Notes under the pieces: generated by a model
Told to the model about the DNA's origin: nothing
What the model saw: the letters and a program-made list of their open reading frames with translations, nothing else
The model's database searches: none
Made by a program: the position numbers and the translations under genes
Part shown: piece after piece, positions 24,812 to 32,448 of the stretch
Position numbering within the stretch: the first letter of the stretch is position 1
Layout: each line of letters begins with the position of its first letter
Assembly: GCA_035297145.1 (NCBI GenBank)
Contig: DATGZN010000064.1
Location: 1 to 37,641 of the forward strand
Source of the DNA: QHXW01 sp035297145
Lineage (GTDB): Bacteria > Acidobacteriota > Terriglobia > Bryobacterales > Bryobacteraceae
Direction of reading: 5' to 3'
Length of the DNA stretch: 37,641 nucleotides

Positions 24812-25816
24812 TCACCGGGCGGGAAGCAATTCGCGGCTGCTGGTTTCTTCATCGGCCATTTCGCACAACTCGTCCGCGGTCAGCCAGCGGGAGTTCGAGT
24901 CGCTGGTGTAGCGGAAACCATCGGGCAAAGGACGGCCGTCCTGCCAGTTGCCGTCAGCCCACCAGGAGTGGGCGGGCCGGACGACGAACATGTCGTCGAA
25001 TTCGACCGCATGACGGGCCTCGTCTTCGGCGACCAGCACTTCGTGGAGCTTTTCTCCGGCGCGGATTCCGACCGGCACCATGGTGCAGCCGGGCGCGATG
25101 GCGGCGGCCATATCCGCGATGCCCATACTCGGAATTTTGGGCACGAAGACTTCGCCGCCATGCATGCCTTCGATGCAGCGGATGACGAAGCGGACGCCTT
25201 GATCGATGGTCATCCAGAAGCGGGTCATACGGAGGTCGGTGACGGTGACCCGGCCGCTGGCGCGCTGCGCCCGGAAAACGGGGATGACGCTACCGCGGCT
25301 TCCAAGCACGTTGCCATAGCGAACGCAACTGAAGCGCGTGGGGCCGGAGCCGCTGTAGGAATTGGCCTGCACAAACAGCTTCTCGGCCACCAGCTTGGTG
25401 GCGCCGTAAAGATTGACCGGATTCACCGCTTTGTCGGTGCTGAGAGCTAGGACCTTCTGAACGCCGGTATCGAGTGCGGCATCCACGACGTTGCGCGCGC
25501 CATTGATATTGGTGGCCACGGCTTCCACGGGGTTGTATTCACAAGCCGGCACCTGTTTCAAAGCCGCGGCATGCACGACGATGTCGGCGCCGTTCATGGC
25601 GCGGCGCAGACGGCTCTGATCGCGAACGTCGCCGATGAAGTAGCGAAGGCTCTCATGATCGAAGCCACTGGTGCGCATTTCGTGCTGCTTCAGCTCACCG
25701 CGGCTGAAGATGACAAGCTTTCTCGGATGATAGTCGCGCAGCATGATCTCGGCGAACTTTTTGCCGAAGGAACCGGTGCCGCCGGTGACGAAGACGTTGA
25801 GTGAGGACCAATCCAT
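24812..25816 (-). CDS. pseB: UDP-N-acetylglucosamine 4,6-dehydratase (inverting)
   Basis: 334 residues of an extended SDR/polysaccharide-biosynthesis protein. The NAD-binding motif VTGGTGSFGKKF, then VIFSRGELKQHEM, YFIGDVRD, VHAAALKQVPACEYNP and the catalytic STDKAVNPVNLYGATKLVAEK region are typical of PseB/FlaA1. It converts UDP-GlcNAc to the 4-keto-6-deoxy altro sugar, step one of pseudaminic acid synthesis. The family motif in which Met replaces the usual Tyr is not used; here YGATK carries the active-site Tyr and Lys. It is the first gene of the pseBC operon. I could not identify its promoter; the leader carries a 10-base tandem repeat. Confidence 0.93.
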   Translation of the reverse strand: MDWSSLNVFVTGGTGSFGKKFAEIMLRDYHPRKLVIFSRGELKQHEMRTSGFDHESLRYFIGDVRDQSRLRRAMNGADIVVHAAALKQVPACEYNPVEAVATNINGARNVVDAALDTGVQKVLALSTDKAVNPVNLYGATKLVAEKLFVQANSYSGSGPTRFSCVRYGNVLGSRGSVIPVFRAQRASGRVTVTDLRMTRFWMTIDQGVRFVIRCIEGMHGGEVFVPKIPSMGIADMAAAIAPGCTMVPVGIRAGEKLHEVLVAEDEARHAVEFDDMFVVRPAHSWWADGNWQDGRPLPDGFRYTSDSNSRWLTADELCEMADEETSSRELLPAR

Positions 25817-25860
25817 AGGGCGCAGGCGTACGATCCCCGTTGGGAGCGGCTGTGAACGGA

Positions 25861-25880
25861 GGCTGCTTAGGGCTGCTTAG
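25861..25880. repeat. Perfect 10-bp tandem duplication upstream of pseB
   Basis: GGCTGCTTAG occurs twice head to tail, 45-64 bases upstream of the pseB start. It is probably a small slippage duplication; a regulatory role is not shown. Confidence 0.8.
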
Positions 25881-26030
25881 AAAGAAGTAGTAGAGTACGA
25901 CCGCGGGTGCTCTCATGTTTCGTGGGGGGCTCGGTGAGGCGATGGGGCGGCGGTGAGTCTCTCCGGAAACGAGCTGTCACCAGGTTTTGTCTGTGAACGG
26001 TGCCGCCTGAGCCGCCCTTATTGCGTCTGT

Positions 26031-26071
26031 CCCCTTTTCCGCCCCCTTTTCCGCCCGTCCCCTTTTCCGCC
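26031..26071. repeat. Three copies of a 13-bp C/T-rich intergenic repeat
   Basis: CCCCTTTTCCGCC is present at 26031-26043, 26043-26055 and 26059-26071, two of the copies preceded by GT. It lies in the 280-base gap between pseB and the MNT gene, a stretch that holds no open gene. On the minus strand it reads as AAAAGGGGAC-type words, which resemble short dispersed repeats seen in environmental genomes, but I cannot test dispersal here. Confidence 0.75.
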
Positions 26072-26096
26072 GTCCCCGAGCCGCCGTCGAACTACA

Positions 26097-26405
26097 TCAG
26101 CGGGCGGCATACTGAACCGCGGCGGACTGCATTACTTCGGCGCGGAAATACTTGCTGAGTTCCGCCGGTGTGCGGAGGTCGATCTTCCTGCCGTCAAAGA
26201 GTGCGGAGAGTTCTCTTTCCAGGGCGGCCATTCGCAGATATCCGACGCGCAGTCCGGGCTCGAACTCGACTAGCACGTCGACGTCGCTTGCCGGCGAGAA
26301 GTGCGACGTCAGCACTGAGCCAAACAGGGAGAGCTTCTGAATGCCGTTGCGACGGCAAAAGTCAGCAATCTGCTCCTCGCGAATCTCGATGGCGGCTGCA
26401 CTCAT
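26097..26405 (-). CDS. MNT-type minimal nucleotidyltransferase
   Basis: 102 residues with the Pol-beta nucleotidyltransferase core: LFGSVLTSHFSPASDVDVLV holds Gly29-Ser30 and the catalytic Asp41 and Asp43. MNT proteins act with a HEPN partner as a toxin-antitoxin pair in which the MNT protein modifies and silences the HEPN RNase. No HEPN gene lies on either side here, so it is an orphan or its partner is elsewhere. The ATG at 26405 begins the recognisable sequence; the open frame continues upstream to 26801 but that part is antisense shadow of the next gene and has no domain. Confidence 0.85.
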   Translation of the reverse strand: MSAAAIEIREEQIADFCRRNGIQKLSLFGSVLTSHFSPASDVDVLVEFEPGLRVGYLRMAALERELSALFDGRKIDLRTPAELSKYFRAEVMQSAAVQYAAR

Positions 26406-26464
26406 TCTAGGTCCATTATGGCGTGAACTGCTGGCAGCGTGAAGGGATGAGCCGCTACCGTGCA

Positions 26465-27241
26465 CTATTGCCGCTCCCGCCCGAACGCTCGCACGCGAAA
26501 CGAATACCCGATTCCGATGAAGTGATCGACAGTCGCCGCCGACAGTCCTGCTCCTACGTGGAGATCGAGCTGCTGTTGGGGCGTGGGTTTGTAGGCGGTG
26601 CCGAAGTGCAGCAGGTGGCGAGGGCCTCGCTGCTCGGGAAAGTCGGCGGCATATTCTACGAATGCATCCCAGCGAGTGGTCAATTGCCGGTCCAGCAGGA
26701 ACGTAGCCTCTCCCGTGACATTCCGGCGGCCCGCCAGTGTCGGCCAGTAGACGGACAACATTCCCGCCGCGGTCCAGTTTTTGGATAGCGCGTGCGACCA
26801 CGGCAACTGGACGGACGGATCATAGCCGTGACTCGAAATAGCGCGAGCGCCGGTCGGGACACTGAGTGACAGGACGAGAGAAACGTCGAAGCCGCCCGGT
26901 GTCGGGCCGAGTTGTTGCTTCAGCCCGATGACCGTGTCTCCAAACCCGGAGCTTGTTCCCGACTGAGCGAAGTAGTCCGGAGCAGTCAGACGCAGCTCGG
27001 TCTTAGAGGCCACTCCCAGACGCAGCAAGGTTTCCGGGACATCAAATGTGTTTTGAGCCTGACTTACAGTGTCTGAGAAACCATTCTCAAACTGGAGACT
27101 GCCGAGCGGGACGACTACGCTCGAGTCAGTTACCGAGGGCCGGTCGGTTGCGATGGGAGACGGCGCGGCGTCGGCTCCGGCAGCGTATCTCGAACCGATC
27201 ACCATAAGCAGACAGGTCGCGCGGAGCGCTTTCACGGTCAA
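26465..27241 (-). CDS. Outer-membrane beta-barrel, MetA-pathway-of-phenol-degradation family
   Basis: 258 residues with an N-terminal signal sequence, then TDRPSVTDSSVVVPLGSLQFENGF-type sequence and alternating beta strands ending in an aromatic-rich YSFRVRAFG. This matches the Phenol_MetA_deg family (PF13557), outer-membrane channels of mostly unproved substrate. TDRPSVTD and the GFGDTVIGLKQQL motif are characteristic. The start is uncertain: the TTG at 27241 gives the longest frame, and a GTG at 27235 gives a more compact signal peptide. It is divergent from the 2OG oxygenase gene and shares with it a 70-base regulatory gap containing a palindrome. Confidence 0.82.
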   Translation of the reverse strand: MTVKALRATCLLMVIGSRYAAGADAAPSPIATDRPSVTDSSVVVPLGSLQFENGFSDTVSQAQNTFDVPETLLRLGVASKTELRLTAPDYFAQSGTSSGFGDTVIGLKQQLGPTPGGFDVSLVLSLSVPTGARAISSHGYDPSVQLPWSHALSKNWTAAGMLSVYWPTLAGRRNVTGEATFLLDRQLTTRWDAFVEYAADFPEQRGPRHLLHFGTAYKPTPQQQLDLHVGAGLSAATVDHFIGIGYSFRVRAFGRERQ

Positions 27242-27283
27242 TAGCGATTCTACGATGGGATCGACTGCCGATGCTTTCCCACC

Positions 27284-27303
27284 CTCAGATTCGCTAATCT
27301 GAG
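27284..27303. promoter_or_regulatory. Perfect inverted repeat before the 2OG oxygenase start
   Basis: CTCAGATT-CGCT-AATCTGAG forms an 8-bp stem with a 4-base loop, ending 9 bases before the ATG at 27313. Its right arm covers the only candidate ribosome binding site (GAGAG at 27301-27305), so it may be an RNA hairpin that hides it, or an operator between the two divergent genes. Confidence 0.6.
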
Positions 27304-27312
27304 AGTGATCCT

Positions 27313-28617
27313 ATGGCGTCCCCGAATGTAGCCTCTCGCGCGCTCGCGCCGATTCCGCAGATCTCCGAGGCCGCTCTACGCGAGGCGGATGGTTATCGCG
27401 AGGTGTTCCTGCATGCCGATCCGTTCAAGCACGTCTTGATCGAGAATTTCTTCGCGCCGGAATTCGCCGAAAGGCTGCTGGCCGACTTCCCCAGCTTTGA
27501 TACACGCCTCGCCAAGAATGAGATGGGGCAGCTTGGTGGCAAGGCGGTCCAGATGAACATCCGGACGATTAGTCCTGTTTATGAGGAACTGTACGCGGTC
27601 ATCGGTGGGCGTCCGTTCCTGGAATTCGTAAGCCGCCTGGCGGGCATTCCCGATCTCATTCTCGATCCGAAAATGTACGGCGGCGGAACTCATGACAATC
27701 AGCACGGCCAGGAACTGGATCCGCATGTGGATTTCAATTACGACGAAGGGCGCCAACTCCATCGCCGCCTGAACCTGATCGTTTATATGAATAAGGAATG
27801 GCGCACCGAGTGGGGTGGTGCGCTCGAAATTCATTCCAACCCACGGCTTCCGGACGAAAATCGTATCCGGGCCTTCGATCCGCTCTTCAACCGCTGCGTG
27901 ATGTTCGAAACCAATGAGTACTCCTGGCACGGCTTTCCGAAAATCGATTTGCCCGCGGACAAGCGGCATCTCTCCCGGAAGTCGATTTCCATTTATCTCT
28001 ACACGAAAGCCCGGCCGGCAGAAGAAATCGCGCCCATGCACGGCACGTTCTATGTGCAGCGCCCGCTGCCTCAGAGCATCGCCGCGGGGCACACGCTTAG
28101 CGATGCGGATGTGGACGCTCTGCGCCGGCTCTTGACTCGCCGCGACGGGTGGATCGAAGCCTACCAGCGGCTGGAGCTTGAAAAGAACCGCGAGCTAGCC
28201 GACAGAGCCAGCAACATTCAGGAACTCACCGGCCGCATTCGGGCGCCGCTCACCGGCTACATTTTGCAGGAGGGCATGGCCACCGGTCTTTACGCCGACG
28301 GTTGGGTCGCCCAGCAAGTGGAGGTCAACGTGCGTGCGCTGCTGCCGGTTTCCGAGATCATACTGCGCGGTTGGCGTCGCGACAATTTGCCGAGGGGGCG
28401 CGTCCGCGTGTCGATCGGAGATGCGGCTTCGGTCGAAACCGAGACCGGCGCGGGCATGTTCGAGGTCAGGGTGAAATTGCAGCAATCGATGCACGACACA
28501 TTCCGCATTCTGGTCGTTTTCACTAGCGATCAGAAATCCCCCAGCCTCGACGGACGCGACCTGGCCTTCGTGCTGACCGAGATCCGCGCGCGGCATTTCG
28601 GATATCCGGTACCGTGA
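27313..28617 (+). CDS. 2-oxoglutarate/Fe(II)-dependent oxygenase with C-terminal beta domain
   Basis: 434 residues. The dioxygenase core has the iron-binding HxD (His138, Asp140 in DPHVDFN), the distal His206 in SWHGF and a candidate 2-oxoglutarate-binding Arg222 in RKSISIYLY. This is the prolyl-4-hydroxylase-like type (2OG-FeII_Oxy). A linker (QRLELEKNRELADRA) leads to a C-terminal beta-rich region of about 120 residues that I do not recognise. Such enzymes hydroxylate peptides or glycans and are frequent near surface-glycan clusters. The substrate is unknown; the neighbourhood of glycosylation genes is suggestive only. The start is ATG at 27313. Confidence 0.85.
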   Translation: MASPNVASRALAPIPQISEAALREADGYREVFLHADPFKHVLIENFFAPEFAERLLADFPSFDTRLAKNEMGQLGGKAVQMNIRTISPVYEELYAVIGGRPFLEFVSRLAGIPDLILDPKMYGGGTHDNQHGQELDPHVDFNYDEGRQLHRRLNLIVYMNKEWRTEWGGALEIHSNPRLPDENRIRAFDPLFNRCVMFETNEYSWHGFPKIDLPADKRHLSRKSISIYLYTKARPAEEIAPMHGTFYVQRPLPQSIAAGHTLSDADVDALRRLLTRRDGWIEAYQRLELEKNRELADRASNIQELTGRIRAPLTGYILQEGMATGLYADGWVAQQVEVNVRALLPVSEIILRGWRRDNLPRGRVRVSIGDAASVETETGAGMFEVRVKLQQSMHDTFRILVVFTSDQKSPSLDGRDLAFVLTEIRARHFGYPVP

Positions 28618-28706
28618 CCAGAAACGCGCCTCCAACCCAAACCATTTCTATGGCTTACCTGCCCATCCCGCAGGCTGCCGTTGGTCCGCCGGCTTTGACC
28701 ATCCGC

Positions 28707-28733
28707 GTGACCAATCTGTAACTGCTACGTCTA
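28707..28733 (+). promoter_or_regulatory. Possible ECF-type promoter of the sigma/anti-sigma operon
   Basis: GTGACC (28707-28712) and CGTCTA (28728-28733) are separated by 15 bases, about 40 bases upstream of the sigma gene. ECF sigma factors often control themselves through AAC- and CGTC-type elements, and the -10 fits; the -35 is imperfect. Low confidence. Confidence 0.3.
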
Positions 28734-28774
28734 TCCTCAGTGGGTAGAAGAGGATCGCGATAAAATCGGAGGTT

Positions 28775-29392
28775 ATGCTCCCGGATGCGGCCGGCGCGGT
28801 AAGCGCGCGGGCTGCTGCGAAGCTGGATGAGGCCGCCGTTATTCGGGCGGTGCAGCGCGGCGATCCGGACGCTTTCGAGCGCCTGGTCCGTGCTTACGAT
28901 CAAAGTGTGCTGCGGCTGGCCATGAACCTGCTGCGGTCTCCGGAAGACGCGCGGGACGTTTATCAGGAAGCCTTTCTGCGGGTCTACCGGAACATCCACA
29001 GCTTCCGGTTTGATTGCAGCTTTCATACCTGGCTATACAGGATCGTGACGAACATTTGCCTGGACCATCTGCGCAAACGAAAAGTGCGCCGCGAGGAAGC
29101 CGCCGTGGTGGATACCGCCGACGGCCCCGTGGACCGCATGGACAGCTTCGAGCAGGAAGGCGCGCATGGCGATCCGGAGCGTAGCTTATGGAACAGCCAG
29201 TTATCCAGCCGCATCCAGGCTGCGCTAGGCGATCTCACGCCTCGCGAGCGCATGGTGTTTGAACTGCGGCACTACCAGGGTTTGCGCCTGCGCGCCATCG
29301 GCGACATGTTGGGAACCAGTGAAGAGGCGGCCAAGAACTGCCTGTTCCGCGCCACGCAGAAAATGCGGGCGGTGTTAGGAGATTTGATATGA
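28775..29392 (+). CDS. ECF-type RNA polymerase sigma factor
   Basis: 205 residues with sigma region 2 (AFERLVRAYDQSVLRLAMNL, then EDARDVYQEAFLRVYRNI and FHTWLYRIVTNICLDHLRKR) and region 4 (LTPRERMVFELRHYQGL, then MLGTSEEAAKNCLFRATQKM). There is no region 1.1 or 3, so it is an ECF factor. The next gene starts inside its stop codon (ATGA overlap) and encodes a zinc-finger anti-sigma candidate. The ATG at 28775 has GGAGG only two bases upstream, a short spacer. A possible autoregulatory promoter is at 28707-28733. Confidence 0.93.
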   Translation: MLPDAAGAVSARAAAKLDEAAVIRAVQRGDPDAFERLVRAYDQSVLRLAMNLLRSPEDARDVYQEAFLRVYRNIHSFRFDCSFHTWLYRIVTNICLDHLRKRKVRREEAAVVDTADGPVDRMDSFEQEGAHGDPERSLWNSQLSSRIQAALGDLTPRERMVFELRHYQGLRLRAIGDMLGTSEEAAKNCLFRATQKMRAVLGDLI

Positions 29393-30327
29393 ATTGTGAT
29401 GCGGTAACGAAAGCGCTTCCGCTTTATTACTACGGCGAGTTGGCCGCTGAGGTTGAGGAGGGCGTCGAGGACCATCTCCAGTCCTGCGCCATTTGCCGGG
29501 CTGAGCTCGAGCGCCAGAGAGCGCTTGCAGCCGTGCTCGACAGTCACGCGCTCACCCCGGAGCCCGCGCAGCTCGCCGCTTGCCGCCATGAGCTGGCGCG
29601 CGCCATCTATCGCGAAGAAGCGCCGGGTGTGCGGCGTACGGCGTCGGATCCCTGGGGCCTCTTTCGCGAGGCCTTTCGATCCCTTTGGCATCCGGGGATT
29701 CGTTTCGCGCAGCCTGCTGGAGCCCTGGCGCTCTTGGCGATCGGCTTCTTCGCGGCGCGCGTCATTCCTGGCGGCTTTTTTTCCGGAGCGAGTATCGCCG
29801 GCCTCGACTCCGGCTCCATCGTTTCTAGCATCCGTTCCGTGCAGCCCGATAATACCGGCCGCGTGCAGATCTCGCTCGATGAAACGCGTCGTCGCGTAAT
29901 CTCCGGGAAGCTGGACGATCAGAACATACGCCGTCTGCTGCTGGCCGCGGCGCGCGAGCAGGATAACCCGGGTGTGCGTGTCGAGTCTGTCGGTTTGCTG
30001 AAGGACCAATGTACGTTTGCCGAAACGCGCGGCGTGCTGCTGGAAGCTGTTCTGCACGATCCGAATCCTGGTGTGCGGATGAAAGCGCTCGAAGGGCTGA
30101 AGAGTTTTTCGACCGATCCGGAAGTGCGGCGAACGCTGGCTCAGGTGCTGCTCAAGGATCAGAATGCCGGCGTCCGCATTCAGGTAATCGATCTGCTCAT
30201 CGCCCGTCAGGACGCCGCCACTATTGGCGTGCTGCAAACCCTGATCGGCAAGGAAGACAACGGTTACGTCCGCATGCGCTGCCAGAACGCGCTGCGTGAG
30301 ATGAACGCGTCAGTCGGGACATTTTAG
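29389..30327 (+). CDS. Zinc-finger anti-sigma factor fused to HEAT-like repeats
   Basis: 312 residues. The N-terminus has the zf-HC2 anti-sigma pattern: Cys3 and HLQSCAICRAEL (His-x3-Cys-x2-Cys), which would bind the ECF factor encoded just upstream. A single membrane helix lies near residues 103-125 (AGALALLAIGFFAARVI). The exported part carries about four HEAT-like repeats, such as DNPGVRVESVGLLK, DPNPGVRMKALEGL and DQNAGVRIQVIDLL. Anti-sigma factors with a HEAT sensor domain are known in Acidobacteriota; repeats of this kind usually bind proteins, so this is a likely signal-sensing part. It is translationally coupled to the sigma gene. Confidence 0.85.
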   Translation: MNCDAVTKALPLYYYGELAAEVEEGVEDHLQSCAICRAELERQRALAAVLDSHALTPEPAQLAACRHELARAIYREEAPGVRRTASDPWGLFREAFRSLWHPGIRFAQPAGALALLAIGFFAARVIPGGFFSGASIAGLDSGSIVSSIRSVQPDNTGRVQISLDETRRRVISGKLDDQNIRRLLLAAAREQDNPGVRVESVGLLKDQCTFAETRGVLLEAVLHDPNPGVRMKALEGLKSFSTDPEVRRTLAQVLLKDQNAGVRIQVIDLLIARQDAATIGVLQTLIGKEDNGYVRMRCQNALREMNASVGTF

Positions 30328-30331
30328 AAGG

Positions 30332-31489
30332 ATGAACAAGGGCGCTCAACTCGGATTGGTTGCTGCTCTGGCCGCCATCGCCTATTCAGGCGAGCCCGGT
30401 TTGCATCGCGACGGGCCTTTCTGGGTGGAAATTGCGAAGGGCTCGGAACCGGTTGCGCTGCACGGCAACATCCGTATCAGTACCGTGGGTGCGGTCACTA
30501 TCCGAGGCGGCGCGGGAAGCGAACTTACCTACGAGGTCATCAAGCGAGCCAAAGCGCGCAATGACGCCGAGGCCGGGCGGCTGCTGAGCGCGTATCGCAT
30601 CAAAGTATCTCACCAAGGCCAGTGGACTTACCTGGTCGTGCAGGGCGGCTCGGAGATGGCGGATCTCAAGGTGACTGCGCCACAGAATGCGGGTGAGGTG
30701 GTGATTGAAACCCGCGCCGGCGCCGTGGATGCGGCACAGTTCTCCGGTGTGGTGAAGGTGGAATCCGGCGGTGGCCGCCTGTCGCTCGACCTGATGGGCG
30801 GTGATGTTGTTGCCAAAACCGCCGCCGGCGAGATTGTGCTCGGAAAAATCGGGGGCAACTGCCGCTGTGTTTCGGGCGCGGGAACGATTCGCGCGGACAA
30901 TATTCACGGTGAGGCATTCCTTGAAACCGGTGCGGGCGATATCTCTGTGCAACAGGTGGATGGAGCGGTGCGCTGCTCGACCAATGGCGGTGGGATTCAC
31001 ATCGCCCAGGCAGGCAACCTGGTGATCGCCGACACGGCGGGCGGCGTGATCGATGTGGGTTACGCCAAAGGAATGGTGACGGCCAACAACGCGGCCGGCG
31101 GCCCCATTCAAGTGGGTTCCGCTATGGGCGCCAAGTGCGAAAGCGCTGGCGGGGGTATCCGGCTGACCAGCGCGGGCGGCAGTCTCAACGCTTCCACTAC
31201 CGTCGGGAGCATCATCGCGCGATTCCAAAGCCAGCCGGCGGCGGATTCGTTCCTCAGCACCAGCGCCGGTGACATTACGGTTTGGATTCCGTCCAATTTG
31301 AAGATCACCATACGCGCTCGGAACGCGAGTTACGGCGGGCCGCAACGGATTGTTTCGGAGTTTCCGGATGTTCCGGTGAAAGCCATCGGTTTCGCCACGA
31401 TAGCCGAAGGCGCGCTGAATGGCGGTGGTCCGTTAGTGCGCATCGCGGGAACTGGCGGGATGATCTATCTCCGCCGGGAGCAGAAGTAA
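30332..31489 (+). CDS. Exported DUF4097-like beta-helix protein
   Basis: 385 residues with an N-terminal signal peptide (AQLGLVAALAAIAYSG) and then many short Gly-rich beta turns such as SGAGTIRADNIHGEAFLETG, GAGDISVQQVDG and STSAGDITVWIP. This is the DUF4097 pattern of a right-handed beta-helix-like adhesin fold. The function is unknown. It starts four bases after the anti-sigma gene and precedes the PDZ gene, so it is probably part of the sigma regulon and acts in the envelope. Confidence 0.8.
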   Translation: MNKGAQLGLVAALAAIAYSGEPGLHRDGPFWVEIAKGSEPVALHGNIRISTVGAVTIRGGAGSELTYEVIKRAKARNDAEAGRLLSAYRIKVSHQGQWTYLVVQGGSEMADLKVTAPQNAGEVVIETRAGAVDAAQFSGVVKVESGGGRLSLDLMGGDVVAKTAAGEIVLGKIGGNCRCVSGAGTIRADNIHGEAFLETGAGDISVQQVDGAVRCSTNGGGIHIAQAGNLVIADTAGGVIDVGYAKGMVTANNAAGGPIQVGSAMGAKCESAGGGIRLTSAGGSLNASTTVGSIIARFQSQPAADSFLSTSAGDITVWIPSNLKITIRARNASYGGPQRIVSEFPDVPVKAIGFATIAEGALNGGGPLVRIAGTGGMIYLRREQK

Positions 31490-31542
31490 AGGGTCGAAAG
31501 GAAACGCTCAGGCGAACCTGCCTGTGCGGAGAGGGATTGGTT

Positions 31543-32409
31543 ATGGCAAGCACGATTTTAGTTTCCGGGATTTGTGTGCTGGGTTTTGCAGCGCAGGTGA
31601 TGCTCGCCGCGCCGCCGGGAGAAACCCCGCGTGCGCACACGGCTGGCAATCGGATAGTGGTGACGCGCGGCTCCAGTTACCTGGGTGTCGCCGTGGTGGA
31701 ACTCACGGCCGACCGCGCGAAGGAGCTGCACCTGAAAGACGAGCGCGGCGTAGAAGTGACCTGCGTGGATGCCGACAGTCCCGCTACAAAGGCAGGCCTG
31801 AAGCCGGGCGACGTGGTCCTCGAATACAACGGCGAGCCCGTCGAAGGCGGTGAGCAATTCATCCGGCTGGTGCGGGAAACGCCGCCGGGCCGCGCCGCCA
31901 AACTGACCGTCTGGCGGAATAACGGGAATCAAACACTCACCGCTACCATCGGCCAACGGCAGCCCAACCTCCTGGCGTTTTCCTTGGACTCCTCCGAACC
32001 TCTCTCCATGCCCGCGCCGCCCGAAATGCCCCTGATGCCGGCGGTTCCCACGATGCCCGATATGCCGCGCACGCTGATGAGCTGGCGCAGTCCGATGCTG
32101 GGAATCGAGAGCGAAGCACTCAACCCGCAGCTCGCCGAGTTTTTCGGTGTGAAGGAGGGCGTGCTCGTTCGGTCGGTGACGGCAAACTCAACCGCCCAGA
32201 AGGCCGGTTTCAAGGCGGGCGACGTCATTATTAAGGTAGATGGCCAACCCGTGGTAACCCCCAAAGAGGTTTCCAACATTTTGCAGTCAGCGCGAGCCAA
32301 GAAGACTTTTCCGATTACCGTGGTGCGGCATCAGAAAGAAGTGGTGCTGAACGTTACGTTGGAGGAGAATTCACGATGGCCCGTGTCGGGAACACGGGAA
32401 ATGTTGTAG
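31543..32409 (+). CDS. Exported protein with two PDZ domains
   Basis: 288 residues with a signal peptide (STILVSGICVLGFAAQVMLA). PDZ 1 covers about 42-130 (YLGVAVVELT, then SPATKAGLKPGDVVLEYNGE) and PDZ 2 about 185-275 (LGIESEALNPQLAEFFGVKE, STAQKAGFKAGDVIIKVDGQ). Between them lies a Pro/Met-rich linker. No protease domain is present, so it is a PDZ adaptor rather than a DegP-type enzyme. It ends the ECF sigma operon, consistent with an envelope-stress role. The ATG at 31543 follows GGAGAGGG with a suitable spacer; upstream extension in the same frame overlaps the previous gene and has no domain. Confidence 0.87.
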   Translation: MASTILVSGICVLGFAAQVMLAAPPGETPRAHTAGNRIVVTRGSSYLGVAVVELTADRAKELHLKDERGVEVTCVDADSPATKAGLKPGDVVLEYNGEPVEGGEQFIRLVRETPPGRAAKLTVWRNNGNQTLTATIGQRQPNLLAFSLDSSEPLSMPAPPEMPLMPAVPTMPDMPRTLMSWRSPMLGIESEALNPQLAEFFGVKEGVLVRSVTANSTAQKAGFKAGDVIIKVDGQPVVTPKEVSNILQSARAKKTFPITVVRHQKEVVLNVTLEENSRWPVSGTREML

Positions 32410-32448
32410 GAGGGCAGGAGTGAAGGTGGCGCGAACCTTGGGGCCTGC

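Noticed and set aside
26406..26801. N-terminal extension of the MNT protein
   Set aside because: It is antisense-like sequence overlapping the beta-barrel gene in another frame, with no similarity to any domain.
29272..31345. Long minus-strand open frames across the anti-sigma and DUF4097 genes
   Set aside because: Shadow frames; the plus strand has overlapping starts and stops and recognisable domains.
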